DNA of 64,000 nucleotides from Talinum fruticosum. Its lineage: Eukaryota; Streptophyta; Magnoliopsida; Caryophyllales; Talinaceae. The notes below the pieces were generated by a model. That model had not been told where the DNA came from, made no database searches, and saw only the letters and a program-made list of their open reading frames with translations. The position numbers were made by a program, and so were the translations under genes. Below are positions 36,666-45,940 of the stretch, piece after piece. The DNA is taken from the NCBI GenBank assembly GCA_021018815.1, contig JAITYX010000003.1, positions 12,729,501 to 12,793,500 on the forward strand. The letters are read 5' to 3'. The stretch's first letter is position 1. Each line of letters starts with the position of its first letter.

Positions 36666-36989
36666 TATGGCATCTCCTAATAAAGTCATGACAATCTAAT
36701 GCCATGGTAGACCAGTAATAACCAAGCAACTAAACCTTATGGACTAACATCCTACTATTCATATGAGGTCCACACTCCCCACCATGAATCTCCTCCATAA
36801 TGCACTTTGCTTCATGTTGATTGACACAAAGTAAGTTAATCCTAGAGTTAGTTTTCTTAAACAATTACCCCCGATTGATGAAGAATTGGGCATCCAACAT
36901 CCTCATGGCTCGCTGGGCTCTAGATGTGGAGTCTAAAGGATATTCTTGCTTGTCCAAATACTAATAAATATCATGATACCAAGCTGGTA

Positions 36990-37650
36990 TGGTAAGTATT
37001 AGACACTTCTAAGGTGCAAACGTGTGCGGGTTGACCACTGTCGCTCAATGTGAACGGGCATTGAATGAATGCCGGTAGGGAAATTGATCATGGATGCTAA
37101 CTTAGCTAATGCATCCGCAAATTGATTATCATCCCTAGGAAGGTAAGTGCAAGAGATATTCTCAAAGTGGTTAGATAATTCCGCCAAGTATGCTTGGTAG
37201 GGTGCCAAGGCTTCACTACGTACCTTTCACCTTTGCGAAATTTGGTTGATGATCATAATGGAATCACCGAAAACCCTAATATTCTTGACCCCAATCTCTA
37301 TTACAGCTTCAAGTCATATGATACAAGCTTCGTACTCTGCAGCATTATTGGTGACCTCAAAGTCTAATTTGATCGAAATGAGTGTATGTGCTCCCTCCGG
37401 TGACTAAAAGAATCCCTACTCCAAATCCCTTCTAGTTGGGAGCGCCATCGAAGTACATTGTCCAAACATCCACCTCTAATTGTAAAATGTCTTCATCTAG
37501 AAAGTCAAGATGTTCGGGATGTGATTCGAGCACGAGTAAATCAGCTAAGAATTCTAACACTACCCTTCCCTTGATCGCTTTTGAGGGACGAACTTGAGTT
37601 CGAATTCGATAGCATGACGATCCATCGCGCTATCTTACTGGCGATAGTCG
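36990..37650 (-). pseudogene. Tat-like RNase H
   Basis: Minus-strand motifs in order: YFDGA near 37450, TNNAAEYEACI near 37350, FGDSIMIINQISQR near 37250, and the tail YLPRDDNQFADALAKLASM near 37100. These supply the catalytic D-E-D residues of the RNase H fold. Stops lie between the blocks. Confidence 0.85.
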
Positions 37651-38894
37651 GTTGCTCAAGTATGTACTTAATAAGATCTATAGGTGCTATCACGTGTACC
37701 TTGTGGGCTAACAAGTAGTATTTGAGCTTCTTGGTAGCCCAAACTAAAGCTAAAGATGTCTTCTCTAGTGATGTATATCTAATCTAGTAATCCAGGAACT
37801 TCATACTTAGATAGTAGATCACACGTTCTTCTTTCCCATCCCGTTGAGCTAGCCTAGCTCCCATAGTCAGTTTTCCATTGTGGTGAGATATAGAAGTAAA
37901 GGTTTCCCTGATTGGGGTGGAACTAACATTGGAGGATTAGCCAGGTATTCCTTAACCTTCTCAAATGCTTGTTGGCACTCGATATCTCAAATAGGCTTAG
38001 ATCGTTTCTTTAACTTCTTGAAAATGGGTTCACATACCATAGTCGGTTTTGATATGAAACGACTAATGTACGACAAACGTCCTAGGAAACCCCTTATCTC
38101 TTTCTTCGTGCTTGGTGGAGGGATCTCCTAAATGGCCTTGATCTTAGATTGATCAATTCAATTCCTGTAAGACTAACAATATAGCCTAACAGCTTACTGC
38201 GAGGTTACTCCAAAGGCACAGCTTTGAGGATTAAGGTGCATGTTGTACTTCCCGAGTCTGTGGAAGAATTTTCTCAAGCTAGGTAAGTGTCCTGCCCTAT
38301 CTTTGGACTTTATGATCATATCATCCACATACACTTCGGCTTCTTTATGGATCATATCATGCAGTAGTGTTGTTGTTGTCCTCCGATACGTTGCACCAAC
38401 ATTCTTGAGCCCAAATGACATCACTACATAACAGTAAGTTCCCCATTGAGTGATGAAGGTCGTCTTCTCCATGTCTTGTTTAGCCATCTATACCTGATTA
38501 TATCCAAGCATAACCGTCCATGAATGAGAGCAGAGCATGACCCATCTGTATTATCTACCGGAAGATCGATATAAGGCAACAGGAAATCATCCTTAGGACT
38601 GGCCTTGTTTAAATCCTTGAAATCGAGGCACATACGAACCCTGCCATCTTTCTTCAGGACCGGAACTATATTTGCCGCCTACTAAGGAAAGTGAACTACC
38701 TTGATGAACCCAGCCTCCAACTACTTCGAACCTCTTTCTTAATCTTCAAGGCCCATTCTGGTTTCATCCTCCTCAACTTCTACTTAACTAGCTTTGTAAG
38801 ACAATGTAAAGACATCGATAAATTCCGTAAGGAGTGAAGTGAATTGCTTCAACTCTTCCGGATCTGGACATGTATCCGGGGTTGCATCTCTTCC
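37651..38894 (-). pseudogene. Tat-like reverse transcriptase
   Basis: RT blocks: 38424-38633 (MCLDFKDLNKASPKDDFLLPYID) and 38194-38487 (KTTFITQWGTYCY, MSFGLKNVGATY, catalytic EVYVDDMIIKSK). Thumb and connection 37651-38190 is poorly conserved. The N-terminal side near 38820 (ELKQFTSLLTEFIDVF) is joined with a deletion. It ends at 38894, where a TRG solo LTR begins. Several stops are present. Confidence 0.88.
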
Positions 38895-40134
38895 TGATGT
38901 GTAGTGGGAGCGGAAGCAAAAGAAGAAGAGAAAACCCAAAAAAGGCAACTGGACAGATTAGGTGTCTGCGAGGTGCGTCTTGGGAGATCGGGTGAATGGA
39001 GGGGTAAACGTTCTTGGATTTGATTGAAATTTGGAGGGAAGGTTATTGGGGATGTTAGGAAGGGCTGGTAAAAATATGGGCAGCATCCAAGGTCGGGATC
39101 ACCTTGAACCAAAGCCAAACAGAAAGTCACGCTGGGCGGCTGTCCAGGATGAGGTTCTTTGTTTGTTTTTGGTGCTTGGGATGGAATACTTCTTGGATTG
39201 AGCTGAAATTTGGTGGGACTGGACTCAACCCGTGTAGGATGGTGTGGGTGAAATTTGGGGACGAAATGATTTGTGGATTGGAAGATATGGATTGATGAAG
39301 TCGTTGGATAGTTCCTGGGTCCTGGCACTGGATACGAAACACCACCAAGCCGAACCAAGGGGCACCTTGCAATCTAACCGGATACGAAACACCACCGGGG
39401 ATTGTAAGGACTCAAAGGACACCACCAAGCTTGCCAAGGCTCGGATACAGCAATGAGAATTCAAGGGGTTGAGAAATCCATCTCAAAAGAGCAAAGCTCA
39501 AAGTTCATATATTCATCAAAGTTGCTTTTACATGAGCTAAGCTAGCTGAATTTATAATGCCTAACAATGGCATTTTACAAAGCTGAAACATAGCTAAAAA
39601 TTAAAGCAAAATCAAAACAAAAATCACAAGATTCTTTCCTTTCCTCCAAGTTAAGCTAGAGTGAATTCTAGCCAAGTATTGCAAAATTGGGAACATGTGG
39701 TGTGGCTTGTTTTCCCTTTTCCCAAGCTTCTCATTTTGATGCTTCTAGACTTCCTTGTAATGCTCTTCCTTTGTTGCTCTCTTTCCGGCCTAGGTAGCAT
39801 CATATGACAATATGGACCGACCATATTTAAGCACTAAATTATCTATGAACATGAGCTGGACAAGGCCACGACTGGACAAGGCCGAATCCACTTGCTTTAA
39901 CATGGAGGAATTTAGGTGGCTAGCTTTGGCTAGCTTTGATTCTTCTTCTAGGCTCTTAGGTAAATAATTATTTATGAACATAAGGCCATAAAAGATCACT
40001 TCCCGGTTGCTCATCCTCGGGGATCAAAAATGAATAAAGGAAATTCAAGTGTTTTCGGTTCATTGTCATGCTTGTTTGATCTCTCTTGATGATTTATCTT
40101 CGGTCCATGATCAAGGGCTGTCCACTTTCCATCA
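38895..40134 (-). mobile_element. TRG solo LTR, minus, CTCCCACT subtype (TSD CTTCC)
   Basis: 1240 bp, TGATGTGTAGTGGGAGCGG...CCACTTTCCATCA on the plus strand, flanked by CTTCC (38890-38894 and 40135-40139). It belongs to the same subtype as 30667-31899. Hairpin array at 39316-39444; stem 2 there is CCTTACAATC/GATTGCAAGG. The left flank is Tat RT, the right flank looks like CACTA. Confidence 0.95.
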
Positions 40135-41520
40135 CTTCCCTCATCTATTCCCTCATCTCTTCCATCTCCACAACCATCCGTGACATTTGGGATCTGTTGA
40201 GACTACATTTGGGCCATTTGGGCCTCCATAGCCGCTTGGCTAGAAGAGATGGGGCGCTTCTTCCTAGCCCCAAAGTGCTCAACTATCCCCCACTATCCCA
40301 CCGACTACTCGAACACGATCGAGATGCTCATCTCTTTCTAGGTCTAAGGCTACCTTATCCCTTCTCCTATAGTGTCGGCGACTTCGAAGACGATGTTTGT
40401 GGCAAAGACTCCTGTAATTAGGAAATCAATCATCATTTGGCGAGTTTATAATATTAAAACCGATCAGGTCTCAAAATAAATAAAGGAAATAGTAAAAAAA
40501 CACTCACAAGTTATTGCACAATAAATTCTACTTCGGTCATAGTGAAGGTTCCATATTTCTTCTTTTTTCCTTTGACCCACGACTCGTCCCTCTCGGATAT
40601 TGAGCTATGAAGTATCCGTGATGGAACCTTCACCAAATACGCTTTGAAGTTGTTCAAGTTTCTTCTTGTACAACTTCTCCTCCAACTTTGCGTATCCCCA
40701 AGGGACATTGTATGGGGATACGCATTGCTCTTAATCCTCTTCTGGTTGGCTTCAACTTTTTCATACGCAAGTAATTAAGACAACGAAGATATCGATAAAT
40801 AAGACTTAAATTGAAAAGAAGATAAAAATTAATAAAGTACCTTGTATTTCGGAGCGAAGACATATGCTTCAAACGTCCTCCATTCCTCCTTGGTGATGAA
40901 GTTGTGGACATCCCGGGGTCTACCTTGTGCCTTTATCTTCCTTGTTTAGTAGACCCATATAGCAGCAATGTGATATTTAAAGTTTCTAAATTTTTCTCTC
41001 GCTGACATAAGGGTTTTGTGTCTCACCAAGGTGATATCGGATTCTTTAACCTCCAAGATGAACGTTTTTGAAATACAAGAACGACATGCATTAGTACATA
41101 TTAACCATTTATAATAAGTTGCAATTCTAAGTTGAGATGCAATGCATTTAATTGTATATCATTCCAAAGGTTGTCTTTAACGAAATCGGGGATTATGCCC
41201 CAACTTATGTAGTTGATGTTCACGTATCCGTGGGTTTCTACACCAACATAGCTCATAAAGCGAGCTGCGTGATCACCTACGGCTTTTCCTTGCCTTTAAA
41301 ATTGGACCCGTGCAAAGAGAGTTAGATCGTTTCTACTTTGGACCAACTTCTCCTTCTTCATCATTGTTTGTCCCCTGAATTTTTTTGTACTTTGGGAACG
41401 ATCTATTTTGTACTGCAAGTAATTATACGACTCTTGATAAATAAACATGTATAACATTTTCTTTTTAATACTCCACTTTCCATGGTCACATTTATTTACA
41501 ATTATTAGCATGCATATCTA
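40135..41520 (-). pseudogene. CACTA (En/Spm) transposon-associated protein remnant
   Basis: Minus-strand blocks resembling the plant Transposase_24/En-Spm accessory protein. 41300-41400: RGQTMMKKEKLVQSRNDLTL. 41160-41290: GKAVGDHAARFMSYVGVETHG followed by YINWGIIPDFVKDNLW. 40850-40915: HNFITKEEWRTFEAYVFAPK. 40640-40740: SNAYPHNVPWGYAKLEEKL. Toward 40200: AAMEAQMAQM. Gaps between blocks could be introns or decay. The element terminus is at 47489. I rate family membership as likely; the product is not functional. Confidence 0.65.
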
Positions 41521-42364
41521 ATAGTAATCTTCCTAAATTTTTAGAAGCATATATCCATGTGAATGACATAGTCATACTGTAATTACTCTACAAAATAAGC
41601 GAGAGAAAATATAATGTCTTCCAAAAATAGCAATTAATTAAGCCGGTTAGAGCACTTGCAATATTTGGTTCACCATTTAAGTTCAACCGCATATGGTCCA
41701 ATGTCACAATTAGGCATCTGTAAATTTCAATGGTGAGAAAGTGATAGGTCCCTAAATTAGAATCGGAGACTTACACGGGTAGGTAGTCACATATACCATC
41801 CAAGCTTAACATTACACATATTTAATATGAAAAATAGAACAATATCTCGATTTTTGTGAGTATATAACAATTTTCAGTTCAAAGATTGTTACCCACAAAG
41901 TTAAGAGCTAATTAAAACAAAAAATAAGTTTATAAACTCTTTACCAAGCATGCCATTATCGAAACCAAAAAAATCTAAACCCTAGTTAGCATGCTACTGT
42001 TAAAACCATAAACCTTTGACGATAAGAGTACAAAGAACCTTTCACGACCATAAAGCATGCCACATTTACACATTTCATTTAGTAGAGTACAAAATAAGAG
42101 AGGGAGAGAAGAGTTACATATCGGTCGGCAAGAGTGAGACAGAGGGAGCAACAATGATGATAAGAGTGAGCAACGAGAGATGAGAGCACGAGCAGAGAGT
42201 GGAGAGAACAACGAGCAACAACGGCATGCCGGAGACCACCGACGACGGTGAGGAGACGAGTAGAGAGAAGAGAGAGGAGAGCAAGTGGAGACCGCAGACA
42301 GCGAGAGAGACCAAAGTGACAGTGGCAGTGACGGTGAGAGTAGAGATATCGAAGGTGGCGGACT
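41521..42364. other. CACTA interior, non-coding
   Basis: AT-rich to about 42080, then a GA-rich low-complexity stretch (42090-42340). Open frames in that stretch on both strands are composition artefacts. I recognise nothing further. Confidence 0.5.
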
Positions 42365-42978
42365 GGTCGTGATGGAGAGTGGGCAGCCTTCTGTTTTGAG
42401 CTGTGTGACATTCATGTTAAGAAGCTTTGTATGTTTAGTGTTCAGCCGGAAATGTTTGCTTACTCCATGATCAAGGGAAGGGCTCAAAATACAAGCGCTT
42501 GATGTTAGTGGATCCCGGGGATGATGGGTCTCAAAATCATTAAGTTCTTATGATTTTGTTTATAAATAATTGATTACCAATTTAGTTGAGAAGATTAGTG
42601 AAAGTAGCCACCTAAAATCTCCATGGTCAAGCAAGAAGGTTTGTTCTAATCAAGGCCGGGAATGTTGCTATGTTATGCTCATGGTACATAAATAAGTTGA
42701 TGCTTAAAACATGGTCGGTCCATGAAGATGCCTTAGCCGAATGATGAGCTACAAAAGAAGATGATGACTAAGCATTCTAGAAGCATCAAGAATCAAAGAG
42801 CTTGGAGAAGGGGAAAACAAGCCATAGCCACATGTTCCCAATTTTGGAATACTTGGCTAGAATTCACCCTAGCTTGGCTTGGAGGAAGGGAAAGGAATAT
42901 TGTTAGTTAGCATTTTATTTTTGCTTTATTTTCAGCTTGAATTCGGTTATGCTTTTCAGCTTGAATTTGGTTTTGTAA

Positions 42979-42997
42979 AATGCCTAAGCAAGGCATT
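42979..42997 (+). promoter_or_regulatory. Inverted repeat abutting the TATA box
   Basis: AATGCC and GGCATT arms (42979-42984, 42992-42997) with a 7-base spacer lie directly against TATATAT. Other copies keep the pairing with different sequence: AATGCT/AGCATT in the LTR at 57214. It could be a cruciform, a factor-binding palindrome or chance; retained complementarity argues against chance. Confidence 0.5.
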
Positions 42998-43003
42998 ATA
43001 TAT
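42997..43003 (+). promoter_or_regulatory. TATA box of the TRG LTR
   Basis: GGCATTATATATTCAGC; TATAAAT in several solo copies. Position about 650 bases upstream of the PBS. Start-site position is inferred only. Confidence 0.65.
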
Positions 43004-43100
43004 TCAGCTCATGTGCTTCATTGTAAAACACCTTTGATGAATATATTTGAGTTTAAACTCTTGAGCTGGATTGCTCGTTTTTGAATCCTCAAAGCTGTAT

Positions 43101-43228
43101 CCGTGCTTGGCATCACGGTGGTGTTCTTTGAGTCTCTTGAGTCCCGGTGGTGTTGCTGTATCCGGACCACTTAAGAGCGCCCCTTGATTCACTCGGTGGT
43201 GTTGCTCGTATCCGAGCCCGAGTCAAGG
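43101..43228 (+). other. Three-hairpin array in the R-U5 leader, conserved by covariation
   Basis: Hairpin 1: CCGTG (43101-43105) with CACGG (43114-43118). Hairpin 2: CTCTTGAGTCCCGG (43134-43147) with CCGGACCACTTAAGAG (43162-43177), loop TGGTGTTGCTGTAT. Hairpin 3: CCTTGATTCACTCGG (43182-43196) with CCGAGCCCGAGTCAAGG (43212-43228), loop TGGTGTTGCTCGTAT. The same array is in ten other LTRs of the window. Stems change on both arms together while the loops stay nearly constant. It is likely transcribed, being downstream of the TATA box. Role unknown: packaging, dimerisation or translation control are possibilities. Confidence 0.75.
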
Positions 43229-43652
43229 TTCTATCCCTCACTTTGCCGCTCCATAACTCACAATTCCCTCAGCCATTTCACTCCAAATTTTAACCACAAC
43301 CCTTCCAGCAAGTCTACTTCCATCCCTCCAATTTTCAGCTCCATCCAAGAAACCCTCCGTCCTCCACCCTTGATCCAAACAGAAGGTGTCAGCCTGAACA
43401 TCCGATCCAGTGCTTGCTCATTTCAGGCGTGCAGATCAAGGTCTTCCCTAACTCCAAAATTTCCCAAATTTTACCACAATCAACCTTCACCTGTTACCTT
43501 CCTTCCCACCAATTTTTAGCTAAATCCAAGAACCTTTACCCCTCCATTTCCCCAATCTGCCAAGATTGCGCACGCAGTGCCGCATTCTGGCCGGTTGTGC
43601 TTCTTGCGGTTTTCTCTACCTTTTCTTTGCTTCCGCCACTACACATCATTTT

Positions 43653-43664
43653 TGGTATCAGAGC
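43653..43664 (+). other. Primer binding site, tRNA-iMet
   Basis: TGGTATCAGAGC, four bases after the LTR end. It is the standard initiator-Met primer site of plant gypsy and copia elements. Confidence 0.93.
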
Positions 43665-43772
43665 AAGTTCTAAACCTTGGGTGATTGTGTTCATTCCCAC
43701 AAAAATCAAAAATTAAAAAAAAAAAAAAAGAGCAAAATCCAAAAAAATAGCCAGCCACAAAATTGCCCGACC

Positions 43773-44747
43773 ATGAGTGCAAGTATGACACTAGAAGAGA
43801 GGTTTGAAATGCTCATGAAGGAGAATGAGTACCTCCGAAAGCAGCTAGGACGTGACATGAAGGCTAAGCGTGACCAGCTAAGGAGTGAATCACCTCCTAT
43901 ATGCTCTAATCCCAGCCTACATGAAGATGATGAGGAGAACAACCCTTTTGCCTCCACGGATAGTGAAAGGCAATCAAGAAGAAGTTCTAGATGGTCCAAA
44001 TCACACTACCAAGATTTCAAAGTTGAGATTCCGGAATTTGAAGGGAGATTGCATCCGGATGAATTCCTTGATTGGTTGAGGACCGTGGAAAGAATTTTTG
44101 ATTACAAGGAGGTACCAAACGAGAAGAAGGTGAAGCTTGTTGCACTCAAGCTTAGAGGCTTTGCTTCCACTTGGTGGGAAAACTTGAAGCACAAACGTGT
44201 GAGAGACAAAAAGCCTAAAATCAAAAGTTGGGAGAAAATGAGAGCTAAGCTCAAGGCTCGTTTTCTACCACCTACTTATGTCCAAGATAGTTTTCTCCAA
44301 CTCTATACTCTTCAACAAGGCAATATGAGTGTAGAAGAATACACTAGAGAGTTTGAGAAATTGTTGATCAAATGTGATTTGCAAGAAAATGAGGACCAAA
44401 CAATTGTGAGGTACTTAGGCGGTTTGGATGCTAAGTATGCTCAAATTGTGGAGCTACAACATTTTACCACATTTGATGAGGTGTGTCACTTGGCACACAA
44501 GGTGGAGCAACAAAAGAAAAGTCGGTTTGCCAAAAAGGAAGTGCCTAAAACTTTTCCCTCTCAAAGAAGCCAACCCTTCTACAAGGGAGTCCCCAACCTT
44601 CACCTCAAACAACTCCAAATCCCACAAAGCAACCCGTTCAACCTCCAAACCCACCCAAGGCTTTGCCAACTCCAAGTGACCCGAGAAGGTGTTTTAAATG
44701 CCATGGTTTTCGACACATTGCCGTGGAATGTCCAAACCGTAGGGTGA
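43773..44747 (+). CDS. gag: TRG Gag (capsid), frameshifted near its C-terminus
   Basis: Gag of the non-autonomous element, expected to form cytoplasmic virus-like particles. I take the ATG at 43773 (MSASMTLEERFEM) because a homologous start exists at 587 and upstream codons are A-rich leader. Residues about 5-25 form a coiled coil. The capsid domain (PF03732 type) runs from EIPEFEGRLHPDEFLDWL to about HFTTFDEVCHLAHKVEQQ. Near 44585 the frame is lost by one base, so the last 50 or so residues before the stop at 44747 are out of frame. The natural continuation, including the zinc knuckle, lies in the overlapping frame. This is one indel away from an open gag-PR. Confidence 0.85.
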   Translation: MSASMTLEERFEMLMKENEYLRKQLGRDMKAKRDQLRSESPPICSNPSLHEDDEENNPFASTDSERQSRRSSRWSKSHYQDFKVEIPEFEGRLHPDEFLDWLRTVERIFDYKEVPNEKKVKLVALKLRGFASTWWENLKHKRVRDKKPKIKSWEKMRAKLKARFLPPTYVQDSFLQLYTLQQGNMSVEEYTREFEKLLIKCDLQENEDQTIVRYLGGLDAKYAQIVELQHFTTFDEVCHLAHKVEQQKKSRFAKKEVPKTFPSQRSQPFYKGVPNLHLKQLQIPQSNPFNLQTHPRLCQLQVTREGVLNAMVFDTLPWNVQTVG

Positions 44748-45544
44748 TGGCTTTGGTTGAGTACCAAGAGCCTTTAATGGATGAGCATGAAACCGAGAAG
44801 GAGCTACTCTTGCTAGATGAGGTAGAGGAAGTGGTAGAAGAGGCGGATGAAGGAGAAATGTTGGTGATAAGAAGGACCTTAAGCGGAATCAAGGATCCAA
44901 GTGAGGAGCAACGTGAAACCATTTTTCACACAAGGGGCACGGTCCAAAACAAAGTGTGTTCCATTATCATTGATGGAGGTAGTTGTGCTAATGTGGCTGC
45001 CTCTATGATGGTAGACAAGCTTGGACTTCATGCTTCGGTCCATCCCCACCCTTACAATGTGCAATGGCTCAACCAAGGTAAAGGACTTCAAGTTAATTCT
45101 CGTTGTCTTCTTTCATTTAGTATTGGTAAGCACTATCATGATGAGTTATGGTGTGATGTAATTCCTATGGATGCTTGCCATATATTACTTGGGAGACCTT
45201 GGCTATATGACCGAAGGGTGACACATGATGGTTTCAAGAATACCTACACCTTCACCAAGGATGGAAAGAAAATCACATTAGCCCCCTTGCCTCCTAGCCA
45301 ATACAAACCGAAGCCACAAAACTCTTCCTCCCAAAATGACCTTTTGTTTGTGCTTAAGGAACCTCTCCTCAAAGACGAGCAAAAAGAGTTTGAGCCTTAC
45401 CACAATCACATCCGTTCATTCCCATACACAGCTGAGAAGTTACAAAAAAATTCCACCCTCTCTCCACCATTTTTCATGACAAGTTCAGCTTTGTTCCCCC
45501 ACATAAAATTCCTTTCCATTCACCACCACAAAGACATTTCCTAA
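44590..45544 (+). CDS. TRG nucleocapsid zinc knuckle and aspartic protease
   Basis: Open frame overlapping the end of gag. Proline-rich linker, then a CCHC knuckle CFKCHGFRHIAVEC (44690-44731, CX2CX4HX4C intact), an acidic stretch (EVEEVVEEADEGEM), and a retropepsin-like domain with IIIDGGSCANVAA (catalytic Asp at 44972-44974) and the flap/C-terminal motif HILLGRPWLYDRRVTHDG. It has no ATG of its own at the frame start, so it was probably one ORF with gag. The stop at 45544 is followed by about 400 bases of relic sequence and no RT. Confidence 0.85.
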
Positions 45545-45930
45545 TCCAAAAATCCTTGTCCCAAGAGCCATTTGTTTTACCCGGACAGAGTATGATTTGG
45601 ATCCCAATGGTGATGATTTATGGGTAGCCGACCGGGAAGAGCAAACGAGAAAATCCATGGGCAGAATTAATACCAAAGGAAGTTGTGTATCTTCCTCAAT
45701 GTTTGCGGTTTGATGTGCCTAATGAGGACCGAGGTAGCCCCTACATCATGAGCATACTCGGAGAACATCCGGGCTGGCTGCATGGGCGAGGCCTGTCTCC
45801 ACAATTAACCGTCTGCTCGGGCATACAAGGAAACTCCATTTTTGTTCTCAACATAAGCTCCAACATGGTCAGATTTTTTCACACCCGGAGCATGTTATTT
45901 GTGCGAATTTGAGGGCAAATTCTCTCCTAC
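45545..45930 (+). other. Post-protease relic of the TRG element
   Basis: Short coding-like pieces (TEYDLDPNGDDLWVADREEQ near 45590) and, just before the PPT, LRANSLLQGEN, which looks like the extreme C-terminus of a chromovirus pol. No RT, RNase H or integrase motif is present. It marks the scar of a large internal deletion. Confidence 0.6.
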
Positions 45931-45940
45931 AAGGGGAGAA
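45931..45940 (+). other. Polypurine tract of the TRG element
   Basis: AAGGGGAGAA immediately before the 3' LTR at 45941. Confidence 0.9.

Larger units (their letters stand above)
33968..36800 (-). pseudogene. Tat-like integrase (with LINE and TRG insertions)
   Basis: Minus-strand integrase in pieces. HHCC zinc finger at about 36671-36760 and continuing across the solo LTR (GYYWSTMALDCHDFIRRCHKCQVY). Core at about 35400-35600 (WGIDIIGKVTPK; AID then a stop, FSKWAEAAS). The block before the LINE reads TNGAVEAANKNIWKIVEK. Then 34301-34483 (WGYRASIRDSTGATP, LVYGM) and a C-terminus at 33971-34153 ending LDRLKKYYA. Motifs match the Tat lineage. It is interrupted by a LINE (34488-35234) and a TRG solo LTR (35644-36665), plus internal stops. 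Confidence 0.88.
42370..43648 (+). repeat. 5' LTR of the complete TRG element
   Basis: TGATGGAGAGTGGGCAG...CTTCCGCCACTACACATCA. U3 runs to the TATA near 42997. The hairpin array lies at 43101-43228. The long R-U5 region is followed directly by TTTT and the PBS. Confidence 0.97.

Noticed and set aside
36181..36699. ORFs of about 170 codons within TRG LTRs (also near 38849, 56128, 58140)
   Set aside because: Recur in LTR copies with different frames and cross insertion boundaries; chance open frames in U5.
41975..42487. Minus-strand ORFs up to 170 codons rich in S and L
   Set aside because: GA-rich low-complexity strand read in several frames, and the longest crosses a TRG LTR boundary.
43101..43228. 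Hairpin array as a transcription terminator or tRNA-like gene
   Set aside because: No T-run, no A/B box or cloverleaf with CCA logic; three similar hairpins with fixed loops fit neither.
44530..44600. Programmed -1 frameshift signal between gag and protease
   Set aside because: No in-frame X XXY YYZ heptamer followed by a stable stem; a one-base indel is simpler. Kept only as a low-key finding.
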